A DNA stretch of 37,146 nt from CAZOMR01 sp964580655 (lineage in GTDB: Bacteria; RBG-13-61-14; CAZOMR01): the NCBI GenBank assembly GCA_964580655.1, contig CAZOMR010000002.1, positions 1 to 37,146 of the forward strand, written 5' to 3'. Below, piece after piece: positions 1 to 7,358 of this stretch. The first letter of the stretch is position 1. Each line of letters opens with the position of its first letter. The position numbers were made by a program, and so were the translations under genes. Below the pieces are notes generated by a model. The model was given only the letters and a program-made list of their open reading frames with translations. It ran no database searches and was not told the origin of the DNA.

Positions 1-66
1 TTCAGCCAGCCACCTTATTCATCATCAAGGGGATGGTTTGCGGAATCGCTGCCAAAAGAACGCGGA

Positions 67-96
67 TTGACATAGAGGCTAAATATCTGCTATTAT
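67..96 (+). promoter_or_regulatory. sigma70-type promoter for the pseudopilin gene
   Basis: TTGACA at 67-72 and TATTAT at 91-96 are separated by 18 bp. This is a full-consensus -35 and a 5/6 -10. Transcription would start near 103, about 35 nt before the ATG at 139. Seen in sequence; activity not tested. Confidence 0.6.
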
Positions 97-138
97 ATTA
101 AGCAAGGCTACAGCATCGTGTTACGAAAGGAGAAAGGC

Positions 139-837
139 ATGGACAGGGGAAAGAGACAGAAGTCCAAAAAATCCGGATTTACCCTGATGGAGCTGATGGT
201 CGTACTCGCCATCATCGGCATCACCTCAACCATAGCGGTGAGCGTTTATCTGGCACAGATTGAGGAAATCAGGGTAAAGGGAGATGTCCGTGCACTGGAG
301 CAACAACTACAACTCGCTAAATTGATGGCAATCTCTACAAATGTTCCCCATGGAATCGCTTTCAAAAGGCAAGCCAATATGAGGAGTTACTATTTTATAT
401 TCAAGGATACCGTAGGCGATGGAATGTTTACTGATACGGATACCGATCCGTCGAATAATGTCCTTGAGGGAGATTCAACTGCTTATGACCGCGTGATCGA
501 GGCCCGCTCCGCTAGTATCAAAGACGAAGACGGCAATCATGATCACTACGAGCATAATTTCGTACCCCATCTCCTCCACGAGCACAATCAATTCACCTGC
601 ATCTTTAATTCCACAGGCCCTTCTGGGACTAACCTGGAATACGTGCTCTTTGATCCCATGGGACGCGTCACGCCTGCTGTCGGAACTCAAAACTTTATAG
701 GGATACAAAAAAGGCCTCTTACTGCCGGAGAAAGCAAATTTCGCCAACTGGTCTTTATCCACCTAAACACCGGACTCTCCGAGTCCCTCCCGCCTCAAAA
801 CTTTACCACCAATCCGGCTGACTGGTGCACAAGATAA
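139..837 (+). CDS. GspH/FimT-like type II secretion / type IV pilus pseudopilin
   Basis: A 232-aa protein with a class III (prepilin) signal. The basic leader MDRGKRQKSKKSG is followed by FTLMELMVVLAIIG, with cleavage expected after Gly13 and the usual Glu at +5. The hydrophobic helix (about residues 14-36) leads into a variable periplasmic domain. GspH/FimT-type minor pseudopilins are processed by prepilin peptidase and assemble in the inner membrane at the tip of a pseudopilus. Residues about 95-115 are Asp-rich (DTDTDPSNN), resembling a calcium-binding loop. The ATG at 139 is chosen because AAGGAG lies 6 nt upstream; a GTG at 118 is in frame but poorly placed. The gene appears to stand alone and converges on the next gene. 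A structural FimT/GspU-like pilin is an alternative. Confidence 0.75.
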   Translation: MDRGKRQKSKKSGFTLMELMVVLAIIGITSTIAVSVYLAQIEEIRVKGDVRALEQQLQLAKLMAISTNVPHGIAFKRQANMRSYYFIFKDTVGDGMFTDTDTDPSNNVLEGDSTAYDRVIEARSASIKDEDGNHDHYEHNFVPHLLHEHNQFTCIFNSTGPSGTNLEYVLFDPMGRVTPAVGTQNFIGIQKRPLTAGESKFRQLVFIHLNTGLSESLPPQNFTTNPADWCTR

Positions 838-867
838 GAAAAGTCTGACTCCTGACCCCTTTTTCCG

Positions 868-2259
868 TTAAAAGATCATGCGACGGCGGAGTGCGGCGAG
901 TGCCCTCTGAACTGTGGGAAACACGGGATAACCAGCATCAAGTATCCTCCGTTCGAGTTTGAGCCGGCTCTCAGAGTGAATGGAGTGGAAGAAGACAAAT
1001 GCCGCGGGCCTTTTGAAGCTCTTTAGCCCGGCCAGGAACACCTTGAAGAACCAGTTAGTGAAATCGCCAAACCCGGCATCATCGAACGCGACATACTCCA
1101 TACTCATGAGCAGGAGCAGGGCGTCAATGTCAGGATCATCATTGATGGCCTTGAACAGCGGCGTGTGATCGGACAGCCAGAATATATTGGCCGCAAGATC
1201 AAGCGGGTTTTTGCAAGATGTTCCCGGCATCCTTATATGTTCGCCAATGGATCGGGCAGTGTGTGGCGAAAACGCGGGAATACGGAAACCAGCCTCGGCC
1301 ACCAGATCAGTGGCTACTACGCCGAAGCCTCCGGAAATGGTAAGCACTGCCAGATTCCGGCCACGGGGCTGGTCGAGTTTGATGCAGGCCTCAATCGTGT
1401 CAATCATCTCATCCATATCCGGGACAACCACGGCATTGGCCTGGCGGAACACGGCATCCCACGCAACCTGGTTTCCGGCAAGCGCACCGGTGTGTGAGGC
1501 TACTGCCCGACCCCCCTCTACACTCCGGCCACCCTTGAGCACTATCAGGGGCTTCCTCCGACCAGCCTCAATAAGGGCCTGCGCCAGATCGCGGCCGTCA
1601 CGCGTGCCCTCGGCATAGACCACGATTACCCTTGTCTCCTCGTCCTGGATGAAATAACGGATAATGTCCGGACCGCTCAGGTCGCTCTCGTTTCCGTAGG
1701 ATATGATCTTTCCAAAAGGAGTCCCTCGCAGAGCCGCAAGCATGCCCCCGGAGATGGCCAGACCCCCGCTCTGGGATGCCATGCCCGCAGGACCATCCTC
1801 GGTGGGCATGTCGTGCCTGAAGCTTAGCCCGGCTGATGGATGATGAATGCCCATGCAGTTTGGGCCGATCAGATGTAGCCCGCCGGTGGTGGCTATCTCG
1901 ACAATCCGGTCTTGAAGCCTGCGGCCTTCTTCATTGCCAGTCTCGGCGAAGCCGGAAGAGAAAATGGTGGCACAGCGTACGCGCTTGGCCACTGCATCAT
2001 GGATTACCGACTCAACCTTTGAGGCGGGCACGCAGATGATGATGTAGTCCACAGGACCCGGAACATCCACAAGCCTGCGAAAAGTCGGGATACCACTCGC
2101 GTCACGCTCCGGATGAATGGCATAAAGCGGGCCGGAAAAACCATGCCGAACCAGGGATTCGTAAAACATCCTGCCAGCATTGCCCGTTTTATCCGAGACC
2201 CCCACCACGGCCGCGGAGCGAGGATGAAAGAATTGATCAATCTGTTCAGGGGAAACCAT
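868..2259 (-). CDS. NDP-forming acyl-CoA synthetase, alpha-subunit type
   Basis: A 463-aa protein of the acetate-CoA ligase (ADP-forming)/succinyl-CoA synthetase superfamily. Residues about 10-135 form a CoA-binding Rossmann domain ending in GPNCMG (132-137). Two flavodoxin-like ligase domains follow. SHTGALAG carries the predicted phosphohistidine, His256. The length matches stand-alone alpha subunits, so a separate beta (ATP-grasp) subunit is expected elsewhere; none is in this window. Enzymes of this family convert acyl-CoA, ADP and phosphate to the acid, CoA and ATP in the cytoplasm, conserving energy in fermenting or amino-acid-oxidising anaerobes. It is read leftward from a strong promoter at the edge of the phage-like element. 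Substrate cannot be told from sequence. Confidence 0.8.
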   Translation of the reverse strand: MVSPEQIDQFFHPRSAAVVGVSDKTGNAGRMFYESLVRHGFSGPLYAIHPERDASGIPTFRRLVDVPGPVDYIIICVPASKVESVIHDAVAKRVRCATIFSSGFAETGNEEGRRLQDRIVEIATTGGLHLIGPNCMGIHHPSAGLSFRHDMPTEDGPAGMASQSGGLAISGGMLAALRGTPFGKIISYGNESDLSGPDIIRYFIQDEETRVIVVYAEGTRDGRDLAQALIEAGRRKPLIVLKGGRSVEGGRAVASHTGALAGNQVAWDAVFRQANAVVVPDMDEMIDTIEACIKLDQPRGRNLAVLTISGGFGVVATDLVAEAGFRIPAFSPHTARSIGEHIRMPGTSCKNPLDLAANIFWLSDHTPLFKAINDDPDIDALLLLMSMEYVAFDDAGFGDFTNWFFKVFLAGLKSFKRPAAFVFFHSIHSESRLKLERRILDAGYPVFPTVQRALAALRRRMIF

Positions 2260-2312
2260 ACTTACATCCTGAAGAAAACTTCCTAAACCCGAAAGAGAAA
2301 AAATGCAAATAT

Positions 2313-2341
2313 ATTATAAGGATAATGCCCTCTGAGGTCAA
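2313..2341 (-). promoter_or_regulatory. near-consensus sigma70 promoter across the left element junction
   Basis: On the minus strand TTGACC (2341-2336) and a perfect TATAAT (2318-2313) are 17 bp apart. The promoter would drive the acyl-CoA synthetase gene starting at 2259. The spacer is the left 18-bp junction repeat almost exactly, so the -35 box lies on the element side and the -10 on the host side. Confidence 0.55.
2318..2335 (+). repeat. left junction direct repeat (attL-like)
   Basis: AAGGATAATGCCCTCTGA matches the right copy at 23378-23395 in 16 of 18 positions, with an uninterrupted shared core ATGCCCTC. From its ATG the frame reads MPSE and then diverges to a stop after 16 codons, as if it were the severed or original beginning of mutS2. 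Interpretation as an attachment site is inference. Confidence 0.5.
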
Positions 2342-2506
2342 GTCACGCAAACAATTCGGAAAAGACAAAGCCTAGCCTGAAAAATTTTTTACCTCGCAAC
2401 ACTTTTTTTATCTTTTCCCTTCTAACTCACCAGAATTGAAAGCCCCTCGTATCTTTTTGTCTCACACCACTTACAGCTTGCTTTCAACTCTGTTGATCAC
2501 CCTAAC

Positions 2507-2536
2507 ATTCGGTGCAACTTTTTTACAAGGGTGAGG
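2507..2536 (+). repeat. 30-bp element repeat, copy 1
   Basis: ATTCGGTGCAAC, six T, then ACAAGGGTGAGG. It matches 7295-7324 in 27 of 30 positions; the only differences are TTT versus AAA in the middle. Its 3' end supplies the GAGGG ribosome-binding site of the gene at 2546. It may be a regulator-binding or transcription-start element of the phage-like operon. Confidence 0.6.
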
Positions 2537-2545
2537 GATAGAGTG

Positions 2546-2689
2546 ATGCAAAGGCGTCGTAGAAAACGGATTAAGCTTCTCTGGGATGAATACCGATTAA
2601 CCAAGCAATCGTCCGAAGGGCAATGGTGGTTGATCGCGGAGCCGGACCCTCCGGCCTGGTTTCTCAAACACGAGCTGAAAGTCCTATGA
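2546..2689 (+). CDS. small basic protein of unknown function
   Basis: A 47-aa reading frame beginning MQRRRRKRIKLLWDEY and ending in KHELKVL. It has a strongly basic N terminus and is rich in Trp. A GAGGG ribosome-binding site lies 8 nt upstream, inside the 30-bp repeat. Its TGA overlaps the ATG of the next gene (ATGA), which suggests translational coupling and supports its being real. It is the first gene of the element. No family recognised; a small nucleic-acid-binding protein is a guess from charge only. Confidence 0.5.
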   Translation: MQRRRRKRIKLLWDEYRLTKQSSEGQWWLIAEPDPPAWFLKHELKVL

Positions 2690-3117
2690 CAACTGACTGG
2701 GAGCTTGGAGAGGATAAAAGCCCGGCTCTTTCGCATATAGAGGAGATTCTGAAGGAGCTGGAGGTGCTCAAGAGGGTTCATCTGCAGGCGCTTTTCGCGC
2801 GCGATGAATCCGGCGCAGTCGGGAAATCGGCCAGCCTGGATGACAGCCAGATAAAGAAGGTGACATCATATCTTAGCCTGGTGGAAAAGATGGTGAGGAT
2901 ACTTGAACGCCGGGAAAAAATACGAGAGAGCACGCTTCCAGGAGAAGCTCCGTTGAGCGTGGTGCTCCAGGTTCTGAGAGAGATTCCCTTATTCAGGGAC
3001 GCCCTGGACAATCCCGAGGTTCAGGAGCAAATTATGATTTTGCTACGAAAAAAGCTCTACGAGAAGAACCTGATGCAGGATGATGAGCCTAGGCCTGGAG
3101 GGGAGGATCAATCATAG
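2686..3117 (+). CDS. helical protein of unknown function; possible small-terminase-position gene
   Basis: A 143-aa, charged, mostly helical protein (HIEEILKELEVLKRVHLQAL, later LVEKMVRILERREKIRES and EIMILLRKKLYEKNL-like segments). The ATG at 2686 is chosen over an upstream in-frame GTG at 2623 because it forms an ATGA overlap with the preceding small gene. It ends 10 nt inside the 3' end of the convergent radical SAM gene. No domain is recognised. Its place at the head of a packaging module would suit a small terminase or another DNA-binding early protein, but no HTH is obvious, so the function is left open. Confidence 0.55.
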   Translation: MTTDWELGEDKSPALSHIEEILKELEVLKRVHLQALFARDESGAVGKSASLDDSQIKKVTSYLSLVEKMVRILERREKIRESTLPGEAPLSVVLQVLREIPLFRDALDNPEVQEQIMILLRKKLYEKNLMQDDEPRPGGEDQS

Positions 3118-4340
3118 GAGCAGTTGCAGGATTGCTCTGGTCCGGGCAGACCCAGTTCACGGTGCATGTCCACCGTCTCTTTGCAGAGCCCGATCTTGTT
3201 GACCTTGAGCCGCTCCATGAAAAACTCATAGATTCGCTTCCGCTCATTGAAAGGAATCCGGATACGGTTGTCCGGGTCGTGTTGGTCCTGGCCATACTTG
3301 AATACCCCGGAGCCGTAGCGAGCGAATTTGAGCAGGTTCTTGAAATAGCGAAGCGTGCCCAGGGTTACTGTTTCCGGCTCAAGTTCATTGATAGGCTCGA
3401 TGAGCTCCTGGTAATATCGGGGCCAATCTTTGACAGGGATAATAGGATCAATGCGCAACCGCAAGGACCAGCCAGCGGCCTTGAGTTTTGCCGCGGCCTC
3501 AAGTCGCTTGAGCGGAGAGGGACTCCCCTTTTCGAACCGCCGGGATACCTCAGGTGCATTGATAGAAAAGCTGGTGATTACACGGTCGGTTGGAGAAAGC
3601 TTAAGCAGGTTTTTTATCTTTGTTGATTTAGTCAACATAAGCAGTTTGTGCCGCTTCTGGTCTGCGAAAAGCGGCACTATGTTCAAGCTAAACCCGGTAT
3701 CTTCATCCCAGACAAGGCTGTCAGACAACTCCCCCGAGTTAAGCATCGAGGGCTTCTGTTGCGAGATCAACCAGTCTCGTATCTCCTGAAACATGCGCGC
3801 CGTATTGGAGAAGACCGTAGGCGAGGGGTAATGCCGGAGGGTCAGATTCAAATAGCAATACTGGCATTCGTAAGGACAACCGTTGGCATGGGCGAGAATG
3901 AAAAAGTGGGGACACACGATCCCTTCAGGGGTCTTGTCAAAGTAGTGAATGAAGCGCGTATAGCGCTTGCGCTCGATAAACCCGGGCTTGATTCCCTTTT
4001 TGCCTCTGGGCACAAAGAGCTTCTGCTGTTTCTGCTCTATTCGCTTCTCCTCGCGCTCCTTTTTTTGGCGGTAAGTGCCCATGGTAACATGGGCCTTCCA
4101 GGCCCGGATACTGCCCTCCTTGAGCCCGAAATGTCTCGCCACATCGGGCAGGGCCATGTCCGGGTTCGCATCCATGAAATCCAGCACCGCCCACCGCAGG
4201 TCAGCGGCCATACGCTGATACTCCCGCTCCGATGCCTTTTCAAGCTCCCGGCGCAACTCCATCCCTGCTTCCTCTATCTCGGCCTCAGTCTGGGTTCTAT
4301 CCCAGTCCTTATCCTTCGAGTGTCCAGAATTATCCTTCAT
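3108..4340 (-). CDS. HTH-fused radical SAM protein of the spore photoproduct lyase (SplB-like) family
   Basis: A 410-aa protein. Residues 64-85 (LPDVARHFGLKEGSIRAWKA) form an HTH like those of phage small terminases, and a charged helix follows to about 107. The radical SAM domain begins near 140, with Cys155, Cys159 and Cys162 in the [4Fe-4S] motif CPYECQYCYL, as in spore photoproduct lyase. Three further cysteines near the C terminus (386, 405, 407: LCKET and CNC) also fit that family. SPL repairs the thymine dimer of spore DNA by radical chemistry, but the substrate here is unknown. It is the only gene on the minus strand within the element, and has its own promoter at 4371-4399. This is the pattern of a moron, a gene expressed independently of the phage late genes. 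AGGAA precedes the ATG. Confidence 0.8.
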   Translation of the reverse strand: MKDNSGHSKDKDWDRTQTEAEIEEAGMELRRELEKASEREYQRMAADLRWAVLDFMDANPDMALPDVARHFGLKEGSIRAWKAHVTMGTYRQKKEREEKRIEQKQQKLFVPRGKKGIKPGFIERKRYTRFIHYFDKTPEGIVCPHFFILAHANGCPYECQYCYLNLTLRHYPSPTVFSNTARMFQEIRDWLISQQKPSMLNSGELSDSLVWDEDTGFSLNIVPLFADQKRHKLLMLTKSTKIKNLLKLSPTDRVITSFSINAPEVSRRFEKGSPSPLKRLEAAAKLKAAGWSLRLRIDPIIPVKDWPRYYQELIEPINELEPETVTLGTLRYFKNLLKFARYGSGVFKYGQDQHDPDNRIRIPFNERKRIYEFFMERLKVNKIGLCKETVDMHRELGLPGPEQSCNCSYD

Positions 4341-4370
4341 CGGCTATTCCTGCTTGATGGGAATGACCTC

Positions 4371-4399
4371 ATTATTCAAAATCTCTGCTTATATGTCAA
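4371..4399 (-). promoter_or_regulatory. sigma70-type promoter for the radical SAM gene
   Basis: On the minus strand a perfect TTGACA (4399-4394) is followed after 17 bp by AATAAT (4376-4371). Transcription would start near 4364, about 24 nt before the ATG. A weaker rightward pair, TTGATG (4354-4359) and CAAAAT (4377-4382) with 17-bp spacing, overlaps it and could serve the methyltransferase gene. Confidence 0.65.
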
Positions 4400-4429
4400 G
4401 GCTGAAAGTTTTATTTCAATCAAATTAAC

Positions 4430-5077
4430 ATGACGGAAAAAACTCAAACAGTTGACCACGGCAATAAATATCTCAAGCTCCTTTTGCGCAAGGCCATGCT
4501 TTCTCGCATTCATCCTCAAACTGCACTGGATTTATTCGCAGGCAGAGGGGAGATTGCCCGCGTATTGTATCAAGAATTCGAGGAGTTGTATTGCGTGGAA
4601 AAAGATTCGCGAAAATTCGCATCCCTGGAAAAAAACTTGCCAAGGGTCTCTAGCCCACGCATTCATCTTCACAGGATGGATAACCGCTTATTCCTGCAAA
4701 AGATGGTGAAGGATATTCCTCAAATCAACCTGGTAGATTTCGACGCCTATGGCTCGCCTAACCTTCAGGTCAAGACCTTCTTCGCCCACTACCGCCTGGA
4801 AGGACCGACCCTGATATTCGCCACCGATGGCGGCAAAATATCCTGTCAGCGAGGCCGCCGCTTTTCGCCCGGGCTTTACTCTTCATGTCCATATCCTTCG
4901 GGCTCAAACACCGGTGGCACTGGATACAACCCTGTCCTGGTACACGGATATGAAAAGCTCATCCGGCAATTCTGGCTCGAGATGGCACATACCCATAGCT
5001 TTCGCATAGAACTCTTCAAAATCCTCTGGAAGAAAGGGAAACAGGTAGCTTATTATGGACTCCTCATATCCCCCTGA
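4430..5077 (+). CDS. SAM-dependent methyltransferase, Trm1-like
   Basis: A 215-aa Rossmann-fold methyltransferase. ALDLFAGRGE (32-41) is the SAM-binding motif I, CVEKD (55-59) the acidic residue binding the ribose, and VDFDAYGSP (102-110) the catalytic motif. The last resembles the DxDPFGSP motif of Trm1-type tRNA guanine-N2 methyltransferases rather than the NPPY/DPPY of DNA amino-methyltransferases. It is much shorter than Trm1 (about 380 aa), so the RNA-binding C-terminal part is missing. It starts divergently from the radical SAM gene and overlaps the ParB-like gene by 23 bp, so it heads the packaging operon. It could modify DNA or RNA during particle production; the substrate is unknown. 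Confidence 0.6.
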   Translation: MTEKTQTVDHGNKYLKLLLRKAMLSRIHPQTALDLFAGRGEIARVLYQEFEELYCVEKDSRKFASLEKNLPRVSSPRIHLHRMDNRLFLQKMVKDIPQINLVDFDAYGSPNLQVKTFFAHYRLEGPTLIFATDGGKISCQRGRRFSPGLYSSCPYPSGSNTGGTGYNPVLVHGYEKLIRQFWLEMAHTHSFRIELFKILWKKGKQVAYYGLLISP

Positions 5078-5831
5078 TAAACCCGAAGGAACACCTTGTC
5101 CAGGCTCCAAGGCTTTAGTAACGGAGCAAGGAGAATTCCAGGGATTCTGCTTCCGGATGATCCCGACAGAGAAGCTCCGCCCAAACCCTTGGAACCCCAA
5201 CCGGATTTCTACGGAGAACTATCGAAAACTGAAAAACGCCATTGCCGAACGGGGAATGCTCAGTCCGATTCTTGTCAGGCCAAGAGAAAACTACTTTGAG
5301 ATCGTGGATGGCGAGCACCGCTTTAAAATCGCAAGGTCCCTGAAGATAAAAGAAATTCCCTGTTTCGTGGCAGAGCTGGCTGATACCGAGGCCAGGATCA
5401 AAACCCTTCAGCTCAATGGTCTGCGTGGTGAAAACGAGCCGGAAAAACTTGCCCGGCTCATCCAGGACCTGAACCTTGAATATGTGCTCGAAGACCTTGA
5501 GCAGGTCCTTCCCCTTGACCGCTATGACCTTCAGGCATCCCTGGACATGCTCGAACTCATGGAACAAAATGACCAGACAACCCGCCTTGAAGATGAAATG
5601 GAACAAATGCTCAAACAGGTTATCTTCTCCGTCGTGGTCACAAGGGAGCAGAAGAACCTCATTGAGCATGCACTGGCACAGATGCGCAAGTCCAGAGCAT
5701 CATCACCTGTCCGCCAAAGCCCTGCAAAGGCTGAAGCACAGGCAGAAGCTGAAAGCACTGATGATCATAAAATTCCAGAAGGCCAGCTGATTGCTGAAAT
5801 ATGTGAATTCTATCTCGCAGGAATAAAATGA
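5055..5831 (+). CDS. ParB/Srx-fold nuclease-domain protein
   Basis: A 258-aa protein. The ParB N-terminal (Srx) fold spans about residues 35-125: IPTEKLRPNPWNPN, then LSPILVRPRENYFEIVDGEH with the DGEHR box (85-89) that matches the nucleotide-binding GERR motif, then ARSLKIKEIPCFV. A helical middle and an Ala/Glu/Lys-rich linker (about 215-240) follow. Phages often carry such proteins next to terminase or methyltransferase genes, where they may act as nucleases or DNA-binding packaging factors. The start lies inside the methyltransferase gene, and the stop overlaps the terminase ATG (ATGA), indicating coupled translation. An internal Met at residue 35 is an alternative start. It could substitute for a classical small terminase subunit, which is speculative. 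Confidence 0.75.
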   Translation: MDSSYPPDKPEGTPCPGSKALVTEQGEFQGFCFRMIPTEKLRPNPWNPNRISTENYRKLKNAIAERGMLSPILVRPRENYFEIVDGEHRFKIARSLKIKEIPCFVAELADTEARIKTLQLNGLRGENEPEKLARLIQDLNLEYVLEDLEQVLPLDRYDLQASLDMLELMEQNDQTTRLEDEMEQMLKQVIFSVVVTREQKNLIEHALAQMRKSRASSPVRQSPAKAEAQAEAESTDDHKIPEGQLIAEICEFYLAGIK

Positions 5832-7264
5832 AATACCTTTCCACCCGTCAGGCTGTTCTCAAAGAATGGCTGGAATTCTTTGAAATTCAAGCAGAGAGAA
5901 AAAATCTCGCCAACCCCTTCTGGTTCATTACAAGGGTGCTCAGGTATCAGCTCAAAGATTTTCATCGCCTCTGGTGGCTCTTCCAGGAAGAACATCCCAG
6001 CTCCCTGATCCTGGCCCCGCGCGGACACGGCAAGTCCACCATTCTTAATATCGCCTATTCTCTCTGGCACCTGATCCAGAATCCGGATATCAGGATTCTC
6101 ATCGTCTCCAACACACAGGCACAGGCACAGGCATTTCTCAGGGAGATCAAGCGTCACCTGGAAGGCAATCCCGACCTAAAAAAATATTACGGAAACCTCT
6201 GTGGCACACCCTGGAGTGAAAACGAAATTGACATCTCCGCACGCAGACTCATGACAAAGGAAGCCTCGGTCACGGCTATGGGCATGTACGGCCCCGTCAT
6301 CGCCCGGCATTATGACCTGATAATCCTTGATGATGTCATTGACGAAGAAAACGGATCAAGCGCCCGGCAACGCGCGAAAACCCTCATATGGTATTACAAG
6401 GAACTGCTTCCCACCCTGGAGCCGCACGGCAAGATACACCTCATCGGAACCCGCTATCACTACCTCGACCTCTATGGCCACCTCATGGAGCGGGAATTCA
6501 AGAAACACACACTGATCTCCCGCGCTATACAGCCGCCCACGCCCCAGAGCTTCGGAAATGGAGCAAGCGAGCAGAAAAAAGAAAAAGCGCTCTGGGAAGA
6601 AAAATTCTCCCTGGAGTTCTTGCTAAAGAAACGAGAGCAATCCGGATCAGCTATATTCAACTCACAGTATCAGAACGATGTGGAAGCCATGAAAGGGGCT
6701 ATATTCAAGGAAGAATGGATACAATACTTTGATATGCTTCCACCACAGCTCAACAAGTTCCAGGCCGTAGACCTGGCCATCAGCCAGCGCGAACATGCGG
6801 ACTACTTCGCACATGTCACAATAGGCCAGGATCACAATCAGTGTTTATATGTACTTGACGCTTTCCGCGGACGGCTGAGCTTTGAAAAACAATTCAGAAC
6901 CATCAAGCGGCTTTATCAGAAACATCATTGCCAGGACTCTCCTGTGCTTCGCATCGGGGTTGAAGCAAACGCCTATCAGGAGGCCATGGCACAAAAACTT
7001 CGCTCAGAAACAGGGCTCCCCGTGAAATCCGTGTTTCGCCATACTGATAAAATTACACGCGCATACCGGCTCCAGGCACAGTTTGAAAACGCGAAAATCT
7101 TCTTTCCGCACCAAGGCGCCGAGGACCTTATAGAGGAACTCTTGCTCTTTCCAGAAGCACCTCACGACGACCTCTTTGATGCCCTGGAGTGCGCGGCCTC
7201 TTTTGCTCAGAATGCAAATACCTACGAGCAAATATTCAGGCCATGGCCGGACGTCTCTCCGTAG
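5828..7264 (+). CDS. terL: phage terminase large subunit
   Basis: A 478-aa packaging motor. The ATPase domain has Walker A APRGHGKST (63-71) and Walker B LIILDDVID (164-172). The C-terminal RNase H-like nuclease has acidic residues at AVDLAIS (Asp315), GVEAN (Glu379) and HDDLFDALE (447-453). Length and motif order are typical of headful or cos-type TerL proteins that pump DNA into proheads through the portal. A CAGGCA triplet repeat near 6114-6130 encodes the AQAQAQ stretch. It is translationally coupled to the ParB-like gene and followed by the portal after a 94-bp gap that contains the second 30-bp repeat. All motifs look intact, so the motor is plausibly functional. Confidence 0.92.
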   Translation: MKYLSTRQAVLKEWLEFFEIQAERKNLANPFWFITRVLRYQLKDFHRLWWLFQEEHPSSLILAPRGHGKSTILNIAYSLWHLIQNPDIRILIVSNTQAQAQAFLREIKRHLEGNPDLKKYYGNLCGTPWSENEIDISARRLMTKEASVTAMGMYGPVIARHYDLIILDDVIDEENGSSARQRAKTLIWYYKELLPTLEPHGKIHLIGTRYHYLDLYGHLMEREFKKHTLISRAIQPPTPQSFGNGASEQKKEKALWEEKFSLEFLLKKREQSGSAIFNSQYQNDVEAMKGAIFKEEWIQYFDMLPPQLNKFQAVDLAISQREHADYFAHVTIGQDHNQCLYVLDAFRGRLSFEKQFRTIKRLYQKHHCQDSPVLRIGVEANAYQEAMAQKLRSETGLPVKSVFRHTDKITRAYRLQAQFENAKIFFPHQGAEDLIEELLLFPEAPHDDLFDALECAASFAQNANTYEQIFRPWPDVSP

Positions 7265-7294
7265 TTATTAATCCAGTCATCTTCAAAACACATA

Positions 7295-7324
7295 ATTCGG
7301 TGCAACAAATTTACAAGGGTGAGG
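7295..7324 (+). repeat. 30-bp element repeat, copy 2
   Basis: ATTCGGTGCAAC, AAATTT, then ACAAGGGTGAGG. It lies in the terminase-portal gap and matches 2507-2536 in 27 of 30 positions. The two copies bracket the radical SAM-MTase-ParB-TerL segment and each stands just before a rightward gene set, so it may be a shared regulatory site or a recombination footprint. Confidence 0.6.
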
Positions 7325-7358
7325 AGGGGAAAAAGATTTCCTTTCCAGGGAGGATCCG

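Larger units (their letters stand above)
2260..2545. other. A+T-rich leader region of the element, no gene seen
   Basis: This 286-bp stretch holds the left junction repeat and leftward promoter, A/T-rich tracts around 2380-2420, and the 30-bp repeat at 2507-2536. I see no convincing protein gene in it. A rightward promoter for the first element genes is expected here but no good -35/-10 pair stands out; TTGCTT (2478) with TAACAT (2503) is weak, with 19-bp spacing. Confidence 0.45.

Noticed and set aside
2623..2685. In-frame upstream GTG extension (21 codons) of the 143-aa gene.
   Set aside because: It overlaps the 47-aa gene throughout and has no ribosome-binding site; the ATGA junction at 2686 is a better start.
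3117..3200. Intrinsic terminator between the convergent 143-aa and radical SAM genes.
   Set aside because: The genes overlap by 10 bp and I see no hairpin followed by a T-run.
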